A stretch of DNA of 64,000 bases. It comes from Chamaesiphon minutus PCC 6605 (lineage in GTDB: Bacteria; Cyanobacteriota; Cyanobacteriia; Cyanobacteriales; Chamaesiphonaceae). The position numbers were made by a program, and so were the translations under genes. The notes below the pieces were generated by a model. That model was not told the DNA's origin, made no database searches, and saw only the letters and a list, made by a program, of their open reading frames with translations. Shown here one piece after another: positions 32,838 to 42,906 of the stretch. Location: assembly GCF_000317145.1 (NCBI RefSeq), contig NC_019697.1, forward strand, positions 2,824,385 through 2,888,384. Reading direction: 5' to 3'. The stretch's first letter is position 1; each line of letters begins with the position of its first letter.

Positions 32838-34643
32838 ATGAACCAGATTCAATCGACACCCACAGAAGATAATCCCATCATCAACCTAGTCGATCGAATC
32901 CTCGCCAAAGCGATCGAAGATCGAGCCTCGCACCTCTACTTTGAACCCCGCGATCGATCTCTCCAAATTAGAGTTCGCCACAATGGGCTACTGCAAACCG
33001 CACTGCAAAACATGCCCCACAACACGATCGCACCCACCATCGATCGCCTCAAAACCCTCGCCCAAATCCACCCAGAACGCACCGCCCCCCAAACAGGCAC
33101 ATTCGATCGCTCCAGTAAGATCGGTCGCGTCCAGATCGCCATTACCACCTTACCCACTCAATTTGGCGACACCATCACCGCCGAAATTACCCACATCCAA
33201 CGCCCACAAATAGCCCTCCACCAACTCATTCCCGATCGCGAAGTCTTCGAGCCAATCTCCCGCATCATCCACAGCCATCGCGGACTGATCCTCATCGTTG
33301 GCGCACGAGACAGTAGCACATCTGCAATCGTCGATGCTAGCCTCGCCGAACTCCAACAATCCGATCGCAAGATTTATACAATCGATCGTCAATTAACAGC
33401 CGACATCCCTGGGATCGATCGCATCCTCCTCCCCACCGCAGCCGACCCCCACACCATCGCCCACACCATCGACACCTGCCTGCACCAACAACCCGACATC
33501 CTCGCCATCGGCGCGCTCGATAGCCTCCCTGTCGCCCAATCCGCATTCCAAGCCGTCGCGCGCGGTTGCCTCGTCTTCGCCACCATTTCTGCCGCCACCG
33601 CTGGAGACGCGATCGCTAACCTCATCGCTCTGGGCGTTCCCGCAGCGCAGCTCTACACCGCCACCATCGGCATCATTACCCAAAAATCGTTAAAACAGCT
33701 CTGCAAAGATTGTCGCTTGCCAGAAGAGCTAGATCGCCTCAAATTAGCCCAACTCGGCAATACAATTCTCAGCTTGACCGATCGGAGTTGCTATTATCGT
33801 GCCAATACTCTCGAACCCAGTGCAGTCGAGCGCGCCAAGCAAGTGGGTAAATTGTGCTCTCAATGTCAGGGAGCTGGCTATCGGGGCGAGATTGGGATCT
33901 ATGAAGTACTGACGATCGTCGATCGACTCAAACCCACTATTCTCCTCGGCGATGCCGAATCGATCGATCTCGCCGCCCAAGAAACTGGGATGCGATCGTT
34001 TCTCGATCTAGCGATCGACCTATTTCGCCAGGGCAAGATCGGCTTTGGGGAAGTGCAGCGGTGCGCGCCACCCAAAACCTTACTACAAAATCAATTAGCC
34101 AATGCCCAAACATACCCAGATGCCGAGGCGATCGAGATCGATAATTCCGAAAGTTTAGCAGCAGCTTTATACTGGAAACAACAAGCCCTCAAAGCCAAAT
34201 CTGAGTGCGAACAATTATTAGCCGAACTCGAACATTACCAGCAAGAAACAGACGAATTCGAGCAGCGCATCAAACAAAGTCGATCGCAAGTAGAACAGGG
34301 CACTCGCGCAGAAATTGCCCTACAGTTATTATCGATATTCGATGTCATCGAACTCGCCCGGACTTCGATTAAACCACAAACCGATCGGGAAGCCGCCATC
34401 CAAAAAGGCTACTCAATGTTAGAAAATAAAATGCTATCGAGTATTAAAGAAATCGGCGTCCGCGTTACCGAAAGTAAAGGTCGTAAATTTGAAGCTCATC
34501 TGCATGAAGTCGTCCGAGAAGTCATTACTCACGAACATCCAGCAGGCACAGTAATCGATGAATTGAAGCGCGGTTACACACTTGGCGATCGCGTATTGCG
34601 GTTGGCGCAAGTTAATGTAGCCGTGGCATCTAACTATAACTAA
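32838..34643 (+). CDS. grpE: Degenerate PilB/GspE-like ATPase domain fused to GrpE
   Basis: 601 aa. Residues about 14-412 follow the fold order of PilB/GspE: INLVDRILAKAIEDRASHLYF, then a P-loop position, the Cys pairs C289/C292 and C340/C343 in the zinc loop, and GYRGEIGIYEVL. The nucleotide motifs are lost, however: Walker A reads GARDSSTS (156-163) instead of GPTGSGKT, Walker B reads PDILAIGALDS (219-229) without the Glu, and the His box reads ATISAATA. Residues about 445-598 are GrpE: a long coiled helix, then FEAHLHEVV and GTVIDELKRGYTLGDRVLR. GrpE is the nucleotide exchange factor of DnaK. No dnaK or dnaJ is adjacent. It is one unbroken frame. Confidence 0.88.
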   Translation: MNQIQSTPTEDNPIINLVDRILAKAIEDRASHLYFEPRDRSLQIRVRHNGLLQTALQNMPHNTIAPTIDRLKTLAQIHPERTAPQTGTFDRSSKIGRVQIAITTLPTQFGDTITAEITHIQRPQIALHQLIPDREVFEPISRIIHSHRGLILIVGARDSSTSAIVDASLAELQQSDRKIYTIDRQLTADIPGIDRILLPTAADPHTIAHTIDTCLHQQPDILAIGALDSLPVAQSAFQAVARGCLVFATISAATAGDAIANLIALGVPAAQLYTATIGIITQKSLKQLCKDCRLPEELDRLKLAQLGNTILSLTDRSCYYRANTLEPSAVERAKQVGKLCSQCQGAGYRGEIGIYEVLTIVDRLKPTILLGDAESIDLAAQETGMRSFLDLAIDLFRQGKIGFGEVQRCAPPKTLLQNQLANAQTYPDAEAIEIDNSESLAAALYWKQQALKAKSECEQLLAELEHYQQETDEFEQRIKQSRSQVEQGTRAEIALQLLSIFDVIELARTSIKPQTDREAAIQKGYSMLENKMLSSIKEIGVRVTESKGRKFEAHLHEVVREVITHEHPAGTVIDELKRGYTLGDRVLRLAQVNVAVASNYN

Positions 34644-34860
34644 TCGCTATTGCCGATCTTAATCGCAACCGATATCTCCAACTTCTGTCAGAAGTCGGGG
34701 ATAGATCTCAGACATGATATGTGCCCAAGAAATTAGAACTCGACATCAGGGCAACTAGTCAAGCCATGGAACATAAATTTTTATAAACTGAAGATTGGTC
34801 GCAATCGAAAATCTGGTTTACATTAGACACACTTAGATCTATTATTTTAAACTTAACTTT

Positions 34861-36300
34861 ATGACTACTGGCGACTTATCTAGACCAGAATTGAATCGAA
34901 GTTATAGTTACGATCGAGCGCGCCCCAAAGTCAGATTACTGACGATGATTCGTCTGGGATTCTTTCAGATGGGTTTGGGGATGATGTCTGTGATGGTATT
35001 TGGCGTACTCAATCGGGTGCTAATTAGAGAATTAGCCGTACCGAGTACGATCGCCACGGTGATTCTAGCTCTAACATTGTTTGTCGCTCCAGCGAGAATT
35101 ATTTTCGGACAACTCTCCGATACCAAACCATTATTCGGTTATTATCGAACTGGCTATATTTGGCTGGGAGCGGCTGGATTAGTCACCAATGCTTGGATTG
35201 CCGTGCAGGTAATGTGGCAACTGGGGGCGAGTCTCAAGGCTGTCGGCTGGGCGTTACCAACTTATGGCTGGGCGGGGTTATTAGGATTCATATTTGCCCT
35301 CTATGGTCTATCTGTGAGCCTGTGCTCTACACCATTTGCCACACTGCTCGTCGATATCACCGACGAAGACGATCGATCGCGACTCGTCGCTGTAGACTGG
35401 TCGATGTTAATCGGTGGTACGATCGTCGGCGCGATTACGATCGGCGTATTACTCAAATCCTTAGAAATTAATGCCACGATCGCGCAAGTTCAAACCCAGA
35501 TCGATCGCTTGTTTATCATTATCCCCGCGATCGTCGTCCTCTTGACTTTTTTCGCTACTTGGGGCGTCGAACGTAAATATTCGCGCTTTGCCAGTCGGGT
35601 AGAAAAACCGATCGAAGGCTCTCATTTATCGCTAGGACGCGCTTTAGGTATCCTCACTGCCAGCCGCCAAACTCAGGTATTTTTTACCTTCCTCGTCGTC
35701 ATGACGATGGGATTATTCATTCAAGATCCGATCCTCGAAACTTATGGCGGTGACGTCTTCGCGCTCCCCGTTGGCAAAACAGCTACGCTAAACGCTTTTT
35801 GGGGTACAGGCACATTACTCGGCTTAACTGCCGCCGGATTTTGGTTCGTGCCGAAAATGGGCAAGCAAAAGACAGCGCGATTGGGGTGTATGTTAGTTGC
35901 TGCGTCGATGCTGTGGGTAATTGTCTCTGGTTTTACTCATAATCCAGTATTTCTACAACTGGCTCTATTATTATTTGGGATCTGTTCCGGATTGGTTACC
36001 ACCGGGGCAATTACACTAATGTTAGATCTCACAGTCCCAGAGACAGCAGGCACATTCATCGGTGCTTGGGGCTTATCGCAAGCATTAGCCAAAGGGTTTG
36101 CGACAATTTTTGGGGGTGCAGCTTTAGATATTGGCAAGTCACTGTTTACAGATATCGTCTTGGCCTATGGCTTTGTATTTTGCCTCCAAGCTCTAGCCAT
36201 GATTATCGCCGTCAAGCTACTCGACAGAGTAAATGTCCGCGAATTTCAAACCTCAGCCAAAGATGCCGTCAAAGCAGTAATTGCCGCTGAAGTAGATTAG
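34861..36300 (+). CDS. PucC/BCH2-type MFS protein
   Basis: 479 aa with 12 hydrophobic helices. The PUCC-family start is clear: LTMIRLGFFQMGLGMMSVM, then GVLNRVLIREL, AGxx-type loops with APARIIFGQLSDTKPLFGYYRTGYIW. The family includes LhaA, PucC and the bacteriochlorophyll synthase 44.5-kDa protein, which help assemble light-harvesting or photosystem complexes, perhaps by handling chlorophyll. A short Arg-rich cytosolic start precedes helix 1. No Shine-Dalgarno is evident. It is likely thylakoid or plasma membrane; substrate unknown. Confidence 0.9.
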   Translation: MTTGDLSRPELNRSYSYDRARPKVRLLTMIRLGFFQMGLGMMSVMVFGVLNRVLIRELAVPSTIATVILALTLFVAPARIIFGQLSDTKPLFGYYRTGYIWLGAAGLVTNAWIAVQVMWQLGASLKAVGWALPTYGWAGLLGFIFALYGLSVSLCSTPFATLLVDITDEDDRSRLVAVDWSMLIGGTIVGAITIGVLLKSLEINATIAQVQTQIDRLFIIIPAIVVLLTFFATWGVERKYSRFASRVEKPIEGSHLSLGRALGILTASRQTQVFFTFLVVMTMGLFIQDPILETYGGDVFALPVGKTATLNAFWGTGTLLGLTAAGFWFVPKMGKQKTARLGCMLVAASMLWVIVSGFTHNPVFLQLALLLFGICSGLVTTGAITLMLDLTVPETAGTFIGAWGLSQALAKGFATIFGGAALDIGKSLFTDIVLAYGFVFCLQALAMIIAVKLLDRVNVREFQTSAKDAVKAVIAAEVD

Positions 36301-36361
36301 CTTCGTCAGATCCGCTATGGTTGAACTAGTACCATAGCGTATCCTCCCAGCCTCTAATTTT

Positions 36362-36547
36362 ATGACATCGCCCATCGATCCCGATCTCCCAACTACTTCC
36401 CAGGATCGGCAGGACTCGGTTAGCAATCGGGATGAGAACCGCACCGAACCCCAACCAGCAGAGCCAATCCTCTGTCCTCATTGCCTGCGAACTGCTAGTA
36501 ATGGCATCAAATGTAAGGGTATCTGTGTATCTGACAGCGATTATTGA
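36362..36547 (+). CDS. Small CPHC-type protein, unknown
   Basis: 61 aa. The first ~35 residues are polar and look disordered. The last ~25 hold LCPHCLRTASNGIKCKGICV, with four cysteines spaced C-x2-C-x10-C-x4-C, a likely zinc site. It follows the PucC-like gene by 61 bp in the same direction. The sharply conserved-looking Cys module against a loose N-terminus suggests a real gene rather than a chance frame. No function is known to me. Confidence 0.6.
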   Translation: MTSPIDPDLPTTSQDRQDSVSNRDENRTEPQPAEPILCPHCLRTASNGIKCKGICVSDSDY

Positions 36548-36571
36548 TACTTGCTATCTATTGTCAATGCG

Positions 36572-38788
36572 CTAGTTTTGCGAGTAATCTTCGATCTGTC
36601 GATCTTGCTGCTGCGATTGATATTTCGCCCACATGTCTCGATAAGCTTGCTCCATATCTAGCGTAAATTGTTTGGCATTCCAGACAGGCGCAGTAGTGCG
36701 TCCGACGCGTAACTTTTCGCGGATTTCCAATCTTAACTCACGATCGAGTCCCAATTTTATCCCCCACTCGACATATTCCTCCGCATTCCAAGCAATACCT
36801 TCCTCAATCCCCGCATTGAGCATGAAAGTATAACTATTGCGAGCGATAAATTGCTGACCTACACGAGTAACGAGTGGAATGCCCATCCACAGAATTTCTA
36901 AAGTGGTGGTAGCCCCATTATAGGGGTAAGTATCGAGAGCGACATCTGCGATTCCTAAATTAGCGCGGTGAGTATATTCGTCAGGAACGTTACCTAAAAA
37001 TCTCAGGCGATCGAATTCTACGCCTTCTTCGGCAGCGATTTTACCAAAAAATTCGCGAATGATATCAGGATCGGTATCGCCTTTAATCAGGAAATAACTG
37101 TTCGGTACAGATTTTAAGATCCTTAGCTGCAATCTTACCGTATCGGGATGACGTTTGTGACCGACTTGTCCGCTCCAATAAATTATGGCATCATCGGGAA
37201 TATTTAAGTCCCTGCGTTTTAAAGTTGGCGTGCCTATTTCAAAACCCTTAACTGCTAAGTAACTATGGGGCAATCGCCAAATTTTCTCCTGATAATATTC
37301 TTGTGCATTGTCTGGTAGCACATAATTATCCGCAATAAAATAATCGACAGTCGGCAAGCCAGTAGCATCCCAACCCAACCAACTTACTTGAACTGGTGCA
37401 GGCTTGGCAGCTAGAATTCTTGTTGTCAAACTTAATGTCAGACTATCGAGATCGATGAGAATATCAATCTCATCCGCTTTAATTTGAGCTATAATTTCAT
37501 CAGGCTTATCGCTAAAGCAATACGAAACATGCGATGTCTTTCTAAACCACTGCTGATAGAACGAGTCATCAGGGTCTTGATTGATACCATAAGTAAAAAT
37601 TTGAAAATTCTGTCGATCGTGATACTGAAATAGCCACCGACACAACCACCCAACTGAATGACTTCTAAAAGTAGAGGCTAGATAGCCAATCCTGATAACT
37701 CCTGTTTCTTTTTTCAGCTCGACTGGCTCCGCTGCACTACTTATTATTTGTGGTTGCGAGGGTACATGCTTGCTAGCAATTTTATTTTGGAGCTGCCGGA
37801 AATGTTCTGGTCGATCGGCAATACATGCTAAAAATACTGAAGCCACCATCAAGAGGTTGTCATTATTTATCGATAAATCTAAATTTTCTTGAGCTGCAAG
37901 TTCTTCAAGCAGTTGGTAATATCTTGTTAACAGCGCGTCAGCATTCAACCAGTTCCCAGAACTTAACATTGCTCTGATGATATGATTGTTAGTAACTATT
38001 TTATCGCGTATATTTTGACAATATTCGTAAGCTGTGTTACCGATTTCGATTGCTGTCTGATATTGACGGGAGTTACAATACAATCTGGACTGAGTGTTAA
38101 GAATATTAATATTTTTTGGAGCATATTCTAGGCAGACATCTAATATTTCTATCAAAAATGAATCGCCATGCAAATGACGATCTAATCTTAAAACTGTGTT
38201 GACAATAGTGACAATCGCATCATCTTGACAATCCGAACGAAGAGATAAGCATTGACGAACTAATTGAGATACTAAGGGTGAAGAGAATGATAATATTACA
38301 TCGAGCAAACTTATTAAAATCGAGCGATCGATATTAGGTTCTACTGAGTTAGCTAATATTTCCTCTGCTTGCAGCTCGGTCAAGAGTTCTGGAGTAAATC
38401 TCTCGGTTTTAATTTCTAGTAATACCGCTCGCAGTAAGTTATTAACATGTGCAAAGTTGATTTCCCGTAAATACTGACATATCAGCCAAGCATCATCGAG
38501 ACAATTTTCTGATAATTTCTCACTAGCAACTCGATCGAGCAAGGTACAAAGTTCATTATTTAGAGTTTCTGCTGCTATGTCATCAGCACTCTCAAACGGA
38601 ACGAACCAAGTAGCTTGAGCATCAACTTCGCGCTGCTGAAGTAAATAAGCTAGTCCCAAATGCCAATAATTGTGGCTAGATTCGTCGCCTCGATCGATTA
38701 TCGCCTCATAATACTCGATCGTGCGTTCTAGAGAGTCTCGATCGAATGGTCGATCTGGGAGTGTTGGTTGTAGATGTAGAGCCTGCAT
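36572..38788 (-). CDS. SPINDLY-type O-GlcNAc transferase-like protein (copy 2)
   Basis: 738 aa. The N-terminal ~350 residues are helical with TPR-like pairs (YYEAIIDRGDESSHNYWHLG near 28-47). The C-terminal ~370 are a GT41 catalytic domain: IRIGYLASTFRSHSVGWL, then SYCFSDKPDEI, then LDTYPYNGATTTLEILWMGI and NSYTFMLNAGIEEG. GT41 enzymes add GlcNAc or fucose to Ser/Thr of proteins from UDP- or GDP-sugars. It begins six bases after the stop of a close paralogue, so the pair is an operon. Protein targets are unknown; three pilin genes lie next door. Confidence 0.9.
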   Translation of the reverse strand: MQALHLQPTLPDRPFDRDSLERTIEYYEAIIDRGDESSHNYWHLGLAYLLQQREVDAQATWFVPFESADDIAAETLNNELCTLLDRVASEKLSENCLDDAWLICQYLREINFAHVNNLLRAVLLEIKTERFTPELLTELQAEEILANSVEPNIDRSILISLLDVILSFSSPLVSQLVRQCLSLRSDCQDDAIVTIVNTVLRLDRHLHGDSFLIEILDVCLEYAPKNINILNTQSRLYCNSRQYQTAIEIGNTAYEYCQNIRDKIVTNNHIIRAMLSSGNWLNADALLTRYYQLLEELAAQENLDLSINNDNLLMVASVFLACIADRPEHFRQLQNKIASKHVPSQPQIISSAAEPVELKKETGVIRIGYLASTFRSHSVGWLCRWLFQYHDRQNFQIFTYGINQDPDDSFYQQWFRKTSHVSYCFSDKPDEIIAQIKADEIDILIDLDSLTLSLTTRILAAKPAPVQVSWLGWDATGLPTVDYFIADNYVLPDNAQEYYQEKIWRLPHSYLAVKGFEIGTPTLKRRDLNIPDDAIIYWSGQVGHKRHPDTVRLQLRILKSVPNSYFLIKGDTDPDIIREFFGKIAAEEGVEFDRLRFLGNVPDEYTHRANLGIADVALDTYPYNGATTTLEILWMGIPLVTRVGQQFIARNSYTFMLNAGIEEGIAWNAEEYVEWGIKLGLDRELRLEIREKLRVGRTTAPVWNAKQFTLDMEQAYRDMWAKYQSQQQDRQIEDYSQN

Positions 38789-38794
38789 GATTAT

Positions 38795-41002
38795 TTAGTT
38801 ATTCTCGGATCGATCGCTAGTTTTAGAATTGTTTTCTGCTTGATATTTTGCCCACATTTGGCAATAAGCTTGCTCCATGTCGCGGGTAAATTGCTGGGCA
38901 TCCCAAACTGGTGCGGTTTGTCGTCCCGCACGCAATTTTTCGCGGATTTCCATACGAAGCTTGGGATCGAGTCCTAATTTAATTCCCCACTCGATATATT
39001 CCTGCTGACTCCAGGCAATACCTTCCTCAATTCCTGCATTGAGCATAAATGTATAACTATTACGTGCTGAAAACTGTTTGCCGACCTGAGTTACCATGGG
39101 GATACCCATCCACAGGGTTTCTAGTGTTGTAGTGGCACCATTGTAGGGGAAAGTATCGAGCACGATGTCGGCAATTGCTAAGTTAGCTCGATGGGTAGGT
39201 TCATCCTCCACTCGATCGATAAATTTCAAGCGATCGAAACTAATACCCACTTCTGCTGCTAGGTTACCGAACAGATTCTTAATAATTTCTGGATCGCTGC
39301 TACCTTTAATTAAAAAGTAACTATTAGGTACAGACTTGACGATCTCCATCTGCGCTCTGATGCAGTTAGGATTTCTTTTATAACCAGATTGTCCGCTGAA
39401 ATAAATCACTGCATCATCAGGAATATCTAAATCCTGCCGCCGCAAATCGGGAGTACCAATTTCAAATCCATCTACTGCCAAATATGTTTGTGGTAGCCGC
39501 CAAATTTTTTCTTGATAATATTCTTGAGCCTCGTCGGGCAATACATAAGGATCGGCAATAAAATAGTCGATCGCTGGTAGACCGCTAGCATCCCAACCCA
39601 ACCACGACACCTGAATTGGTGCTGGCTTCTCGGTCATTACCATACAGGTCGTATCAAAAGTTATACTATCCAACTCGATCAGAATATCGATTTCGTCTGC
39701 TCGAATTTGGGCGACAATATCTTGATAGTCATAGCCAAAGTATGAAATACAATCGCCCTTATGTCGAAACCATTGATGATTGAAAGAATTATCTGGATCG
39801 GTATTTACACAATAAATAAATACTTGAAAAGACTCTCGGTCGTGATGGTGCATCAGCCAACGACTCAGCCAGCCAACTGAATGTTGTCTGAAAGTAGAAG
39901 CAATATAGCCAATTCTCAGACATCCGGTTTTCTTTGGTATTGATGATTTATCAACTTGGATATTGCTAGGAGTTAGTTGAATATTTTGTTGATAAATAGT
40001 AGCTATTTTGTTTTGTAAATTCTTGTTATCACGAGGATTATCTGCTATGTAAGGCAAGAAAAAGGATGATAATATTAAATGACTAGCTCGATCTCGATTT
40101 AAATTAAGAGAATCTGATTCAATTGCCCTCTCGATTAATTCACAATAAAGATCGGATTTAACTTTAGCAGCTTGCCAATCTCCCGCACCAAAATAAGCAT
40201 CTTGAGCTATATAATTACCAAATAATTTGTCGATCGTATTCGATGCTAAACGACAATATTCTTCAGCAAATGCTATTGCTATAGTATACTTGCCTATTTT
40301 AGTATGAACGTAGGTTGATAGTCGCAGTACTATTAAATTATCTGGAACAACTCGATTGCATATTTCCAATAATGCAACTACAAAAGGACCGAGATATAGA
40401 CGATCGAAAAGCCCCTGTCCTATTACCACCAACATTGCCACTATTGCTTCGCGCTTGGAGCCAGTCAGCGGCAAGCACGCCTCGATCGCCTTTAGACCTA
40501 AATCCGTCCGCACGATCGTAAACGACTTTAATACATTGGCAAGTAGATCGTCATCGATACTAGCAGGCTCGACTTTTTTAATTAGTTCTAATACTTGCCA
40601 TTCAATCAGCAAATCTGGAGTTAAATTTTCAGTGAGATAGGCTAAATAAATTGCCTCAAAAATATTTTCAACAAGATTGGGTGCTAATATCTGAATGTGC
40701 TGGCGTAGCAACCAGGCTTTTTCTGGTGCAGATATTTCTACTTGATATCGAGCTTCGCGATCTAAAACAGCAATCAGCTCGGCATTCAAATCGTCAATAC
40801 TATCTGCGGTTGCTGTGGAGATTGGTGTAAACCAGGCTACGTGGGCATCATCCTCTCGACCTGCTAATAAATAAGCAACTCCTAGCTGCCAATAATTGCT
40901 TGCTATTGTCTCATCGTTAGCGATTTCAGTCTCATAAAATTCGATTGCTCGATCGGGTGAAGAGATCGATGATGGTGAAAGTGTAGATGCGATTACCTGC
41001 AT
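38795..41002 (-). CDS. SPINDLY-type O-GlcNAc transferase-like protein (copy 1)
   Basis: 735 aa, same plan as the following gene: helical TPR-like N-terminal part, then GT41 core with LRIGYIASTFRQHSVGWLSR, LDTFPYNGATTTLETLWMGI and RNSYTFMLNAGIEEG. The catalytic half is much closer to its neighbour than the N-terminal half, which binds acceptor proteins in GT41 enzymes. The duplicates may therefore have different targets. It is the first gene of the two-gene operon; upstream are repeats and then pilin genes on the same strand. Confidence 0.9.
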   Translation of the reverse strand: MQVIASTLSPSSISSPDRAIEFYETEIANDETIASNYWQLGVAYLLAGREDDAHVAWFTPISTATADSIDDLNAELIAVLDREARYQVEISAPEKAWLLRQHIQILAPNLVENIFEAIYLAYLTENLTPDLLIEWQVLELIKKVEPASIDDDLLANVLKSFTIVRTDLGLKAIEACLPLTGSKREAIVAMLVVIGQGLFDRLYLGPFVVALLEICNRVVPDNLIVLRLSTYVHTKIGKYTIAIAFAEEYCRLASNTIDKLFGNYIAQDAYFGAGDWQAAKVKSDLYCELIERAIESDSLNLNRDRASHLILSSFFLPYIADNPRDNKNLQNKIATIYQQNIQLTPSNIQVDKSSIPKKTGCLRIGYIASTFRQHSVGWLSRWLMHHHDRESFQVFIYCVNTDPDNSFNHQWFRHKGDCISYFGYDYQDIVAQIRADEIDILIELDSITFDTTCMVMTEKPAPIQVSWLGWDASGLPAIDYFIADPYVLPDEAQEYYQEKIWRLPQTYLAVDGFEIGTPDLRRQDLDIPDDAVIYFSGQSGYKRNPNCIRAQMEIVKSVPNSYFLIKGSSDPEIIKNLFGNLAAEVGISFDRLKFIDRVEDEPTHRANLAIADIVLDTFPYNGATTTLETLWMGIPMVTQVGKQFSARNSYTFMLNAGIEEGIAWSQQEYIEWGIKLGLDPKLRMEIREKLRAGRQTAPVWDAQQFTRDMEQAYCQMWAKYQAENNSKTSDRSENN

Positions 41003-41453
41003 TAGATCGACATTAGATTAAAGAAGAGATCCTTCCTAAATATAGCTAGTTGTCAACATAGACCGAATCGAGGTAATTACCCAACAATTATCTGTCAATC
41101 TAGTCATTGCACCGTAAATTTACCGAGTCTTTTAAGTTCGATTATCATTAGAGACTTGCAATTTAATGAATTAATTACCAGTCAAACGGGTTTTCTCCTT
41201 GCGGAGCGGACCACGAGCTGGAGGTTTCCTCCAGCGTTGTGATAAGACAAAGGCTACGCCAACGACTTCGCTCAACCCTCGGAGGTTGAGCGAAGTCGAA
41301 ACCGGATCGTGGTAGGTTATTTTCACGCAAGCCCCTTAGCACGACAACAACAGCAGGCATAGAGCCTAACGTTACTATCGAGATCGTCACATCAGCAAGC
41401 AGTAAAATAGAAGCAATGGCAGACTTGGCGATCCACAAGTTAAGATGGGGAAT
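41003..41453. other. Intergenic with hairpins, 451 bp
   Basis: It contains short inverted words (GGAGGTTTCCTCC, CTCAACCCTCGGAGGTTGAG) and, at about 41355-41440, a diverged copy of the sequence found behind the third pilin gene. No gene supported. Confidence 0.5.
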
Positions 41454-42026
41454 TTAGATACTGATAGTAGTCACGCCACCAACACCAGTAGACGCGCCAC
41501 AGACAGGTCTGACACCAGCTGCAAAAGTGACGGCAACGGGAGCGACAGTACTAGCAGCAGTAGCTTCGCACAGAATAGTACCAGTTACGTTTTGACCAGC
41601 ACCATTCACAAAACGAGTAATGCCACCGTTATAGGCTTTGAGACCACCATCTCTAGCAACAGCAATTGCCACTGCAGAGTCGGTAGCAGCACTCTGACCC
41701 ATAGTGTAACTATAGTTAGCACTCGTACCACTACCAGGAGCTACAGTGTCGGTAACGCTACCGATGGCTAAGATATTAAAAGTACTGGCAAAAGATTGAT
41801 TTTCAGCGCGGAAAGCGTTTTGAGTTTTGTTAACCAGAGCGACGTTCTGTTTAGCTTCGGATTGCTTCGCTTTGGAAGTTTGGTTGAGGAAGTTAGGTAA
41901 TGCGATCGCAGCCAAAATACCGATGATGATGATTACAACTAAGAGTTCGACGAGAGTGAAACCTTTATCGGATTTTTTGCGGTTGTTGAGGTGTTGGATG
42001 AATTTAGCTTGGAGTTCGGTTCTCAT
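41454..42026 (-). CDS. pilA: Type IV major pilin-like protein (pilin 1)
   Basis: 190 aa. A 21-residue leader ends in KG, followed by FTLVELLVVIIIIGILAAIALP, the prepilin peptidase site and N-methylated Phe with Glu5. After the helix, NQTSKAKQSEAKQNVALVNKT matches cyanobacterial PilA. The C-terminal domain has two cysteines (ILCEAT and PVCGAST) that can form the D-loop disulfide. AGGA stands upstream. It differs from pilin 3 at only about nine positions. Pilins build fibres for motility, adhesion and DNA uptake. Confidence 0.95.
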   Translation of the reverse strand: MRTELQAKFIQHLNNRKKSDKGFTLVELLVVIIIIGILAAIALPNFLNQTSKAKQSEAKQNVALVNKTQNAFRAENQSFASTFNILAIGSVTDTVAPGSGTSANYSYTMGQSAATDSAVAIAVARDGGLKAYNGGITRFVNGAGQNVTGTILCEATAASTVAPVAVTFAAGVRPVCGASTGVGGVTTISI

Positions 42027-42071
42027 TTTGGGTTCCTAGTTATGATTAAGATGTTTGAATATGTGGGGATC

Positions 42072-42629
42072 TTAGAGACTAATTTGTGTGGTGTTGGTGC
42101 CGCAAGTAGGAATGCTCCCAGCCGGAGCGGTTGGCGCGGTTGGCGAAACCGTACCCGCAGCAGTTGCCTCGCACAAGACACTACCGTGTACGTTGAATCC
42201 TGCAGCATTGGTATAGCGAGTAATCGCTGCCGTATAGCCTTTTAGACCGCCATCTCTAGCTGTAGCAACGACATTGGCAGTATCGTTAGTAGGGGTGGCA
42301 ACGATCGTGTAAGCATAGTTAACGGTTGTGCCAGTCCCAGCCGCCGCACCATCTGTGACACTGCCGATCGCTAATATATTGAAGGTACTGGCAAAACTCT
42401 GATTTTCTTGACGGTAAGCATTTTGACTTTTATTAACCACACCCATATTTTGCTTGGCTTCAGATTGCTTTGCTTTGGCTGTCTGATTGAGAAAGTGCGG
42501 CAAAGCGATTGCTGCCAAGATCCCGATGATGATGATAACTACGAGTAATTCAACAAGCGTGAAACCTTTTTCGCTATCTTTGCGAGTGTTGAGGTGTTGG
42601 ATGAATTTAGCTTGGAGTTCGGTTCTCAT
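42072..42629 (-). CDS. pilA: Type IV major pilin-like protein (pilin 2)
   Basis: 185 aa with the same leader and helix (KGFTLVELLVVIIIIGILAAI) but a more diverged C-terminal domain: Cys in SVLCEATAAG and PTCGTNT, and different loops around residues 95-150. It lies between two almost identical pilin genes on the same strand, 45 bp before pilin 1, so it could be a minor or alternative subunit. The upstream site is weak (GGA). Confidence 0.95.
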   Translation of the reverse strand: MRTELQAKFIQHLNTRKDSEKGFTLVELLVVIIIIGILAAIALPHFLNQTAKAKQSEAKQNMGVVNKSQNAYRQENQSFASTFNILAIGSVTDGAAAGTGTTVNYAYTIVATPTNDTANVVATARDGGLKGYTAAITRYTNAAGFNVHGSVLCEATAAGTVSPTAPTAPAGSIPTCGTNTTQISL

Positions 42630-42801
42630 TTTGGGTGTCCGCCAGTAAAATAGGGCGCAGCTAAGAGTTCGATCGAGTTAAAACCTGCTGCGTTCTCGCG
42701 ATAGTTTGGATAGGGGATGGATTTAAATCTTGGTGTGATTTTCATTGGCAAAATAGCACCGACAGGATCGACATGTCAGCCAGTACCAATAACCAAAAAC
42801 A

Positions 42802-42826
42802 AACGGTAGGCTCTATGCCTACCGTT
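42802..42826 (-). terminator. Terminator behind pilin 3
   Basis: AACGGTAGGC, loop of five, GCCTACCGTT. On the minus strand it is followed by TTTGTTTTTGG. It separates pilin 3 from pilins 2 and 1. Confidence 0.85.
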
Positions 42827-42906
42827 GTCATCGAGATCGTTACATCAGTAAGCAGTAAAATATAAGCAATGACAGACTTGGCGATCCACAAGTTAAGATG
42901 GGAAAT

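Noticed and set aside
41175-41438. 87-codon minus-strand ORF upstream of the OGT pair
   Set aside because: It runs through hairpin repeat words and has no coding features.
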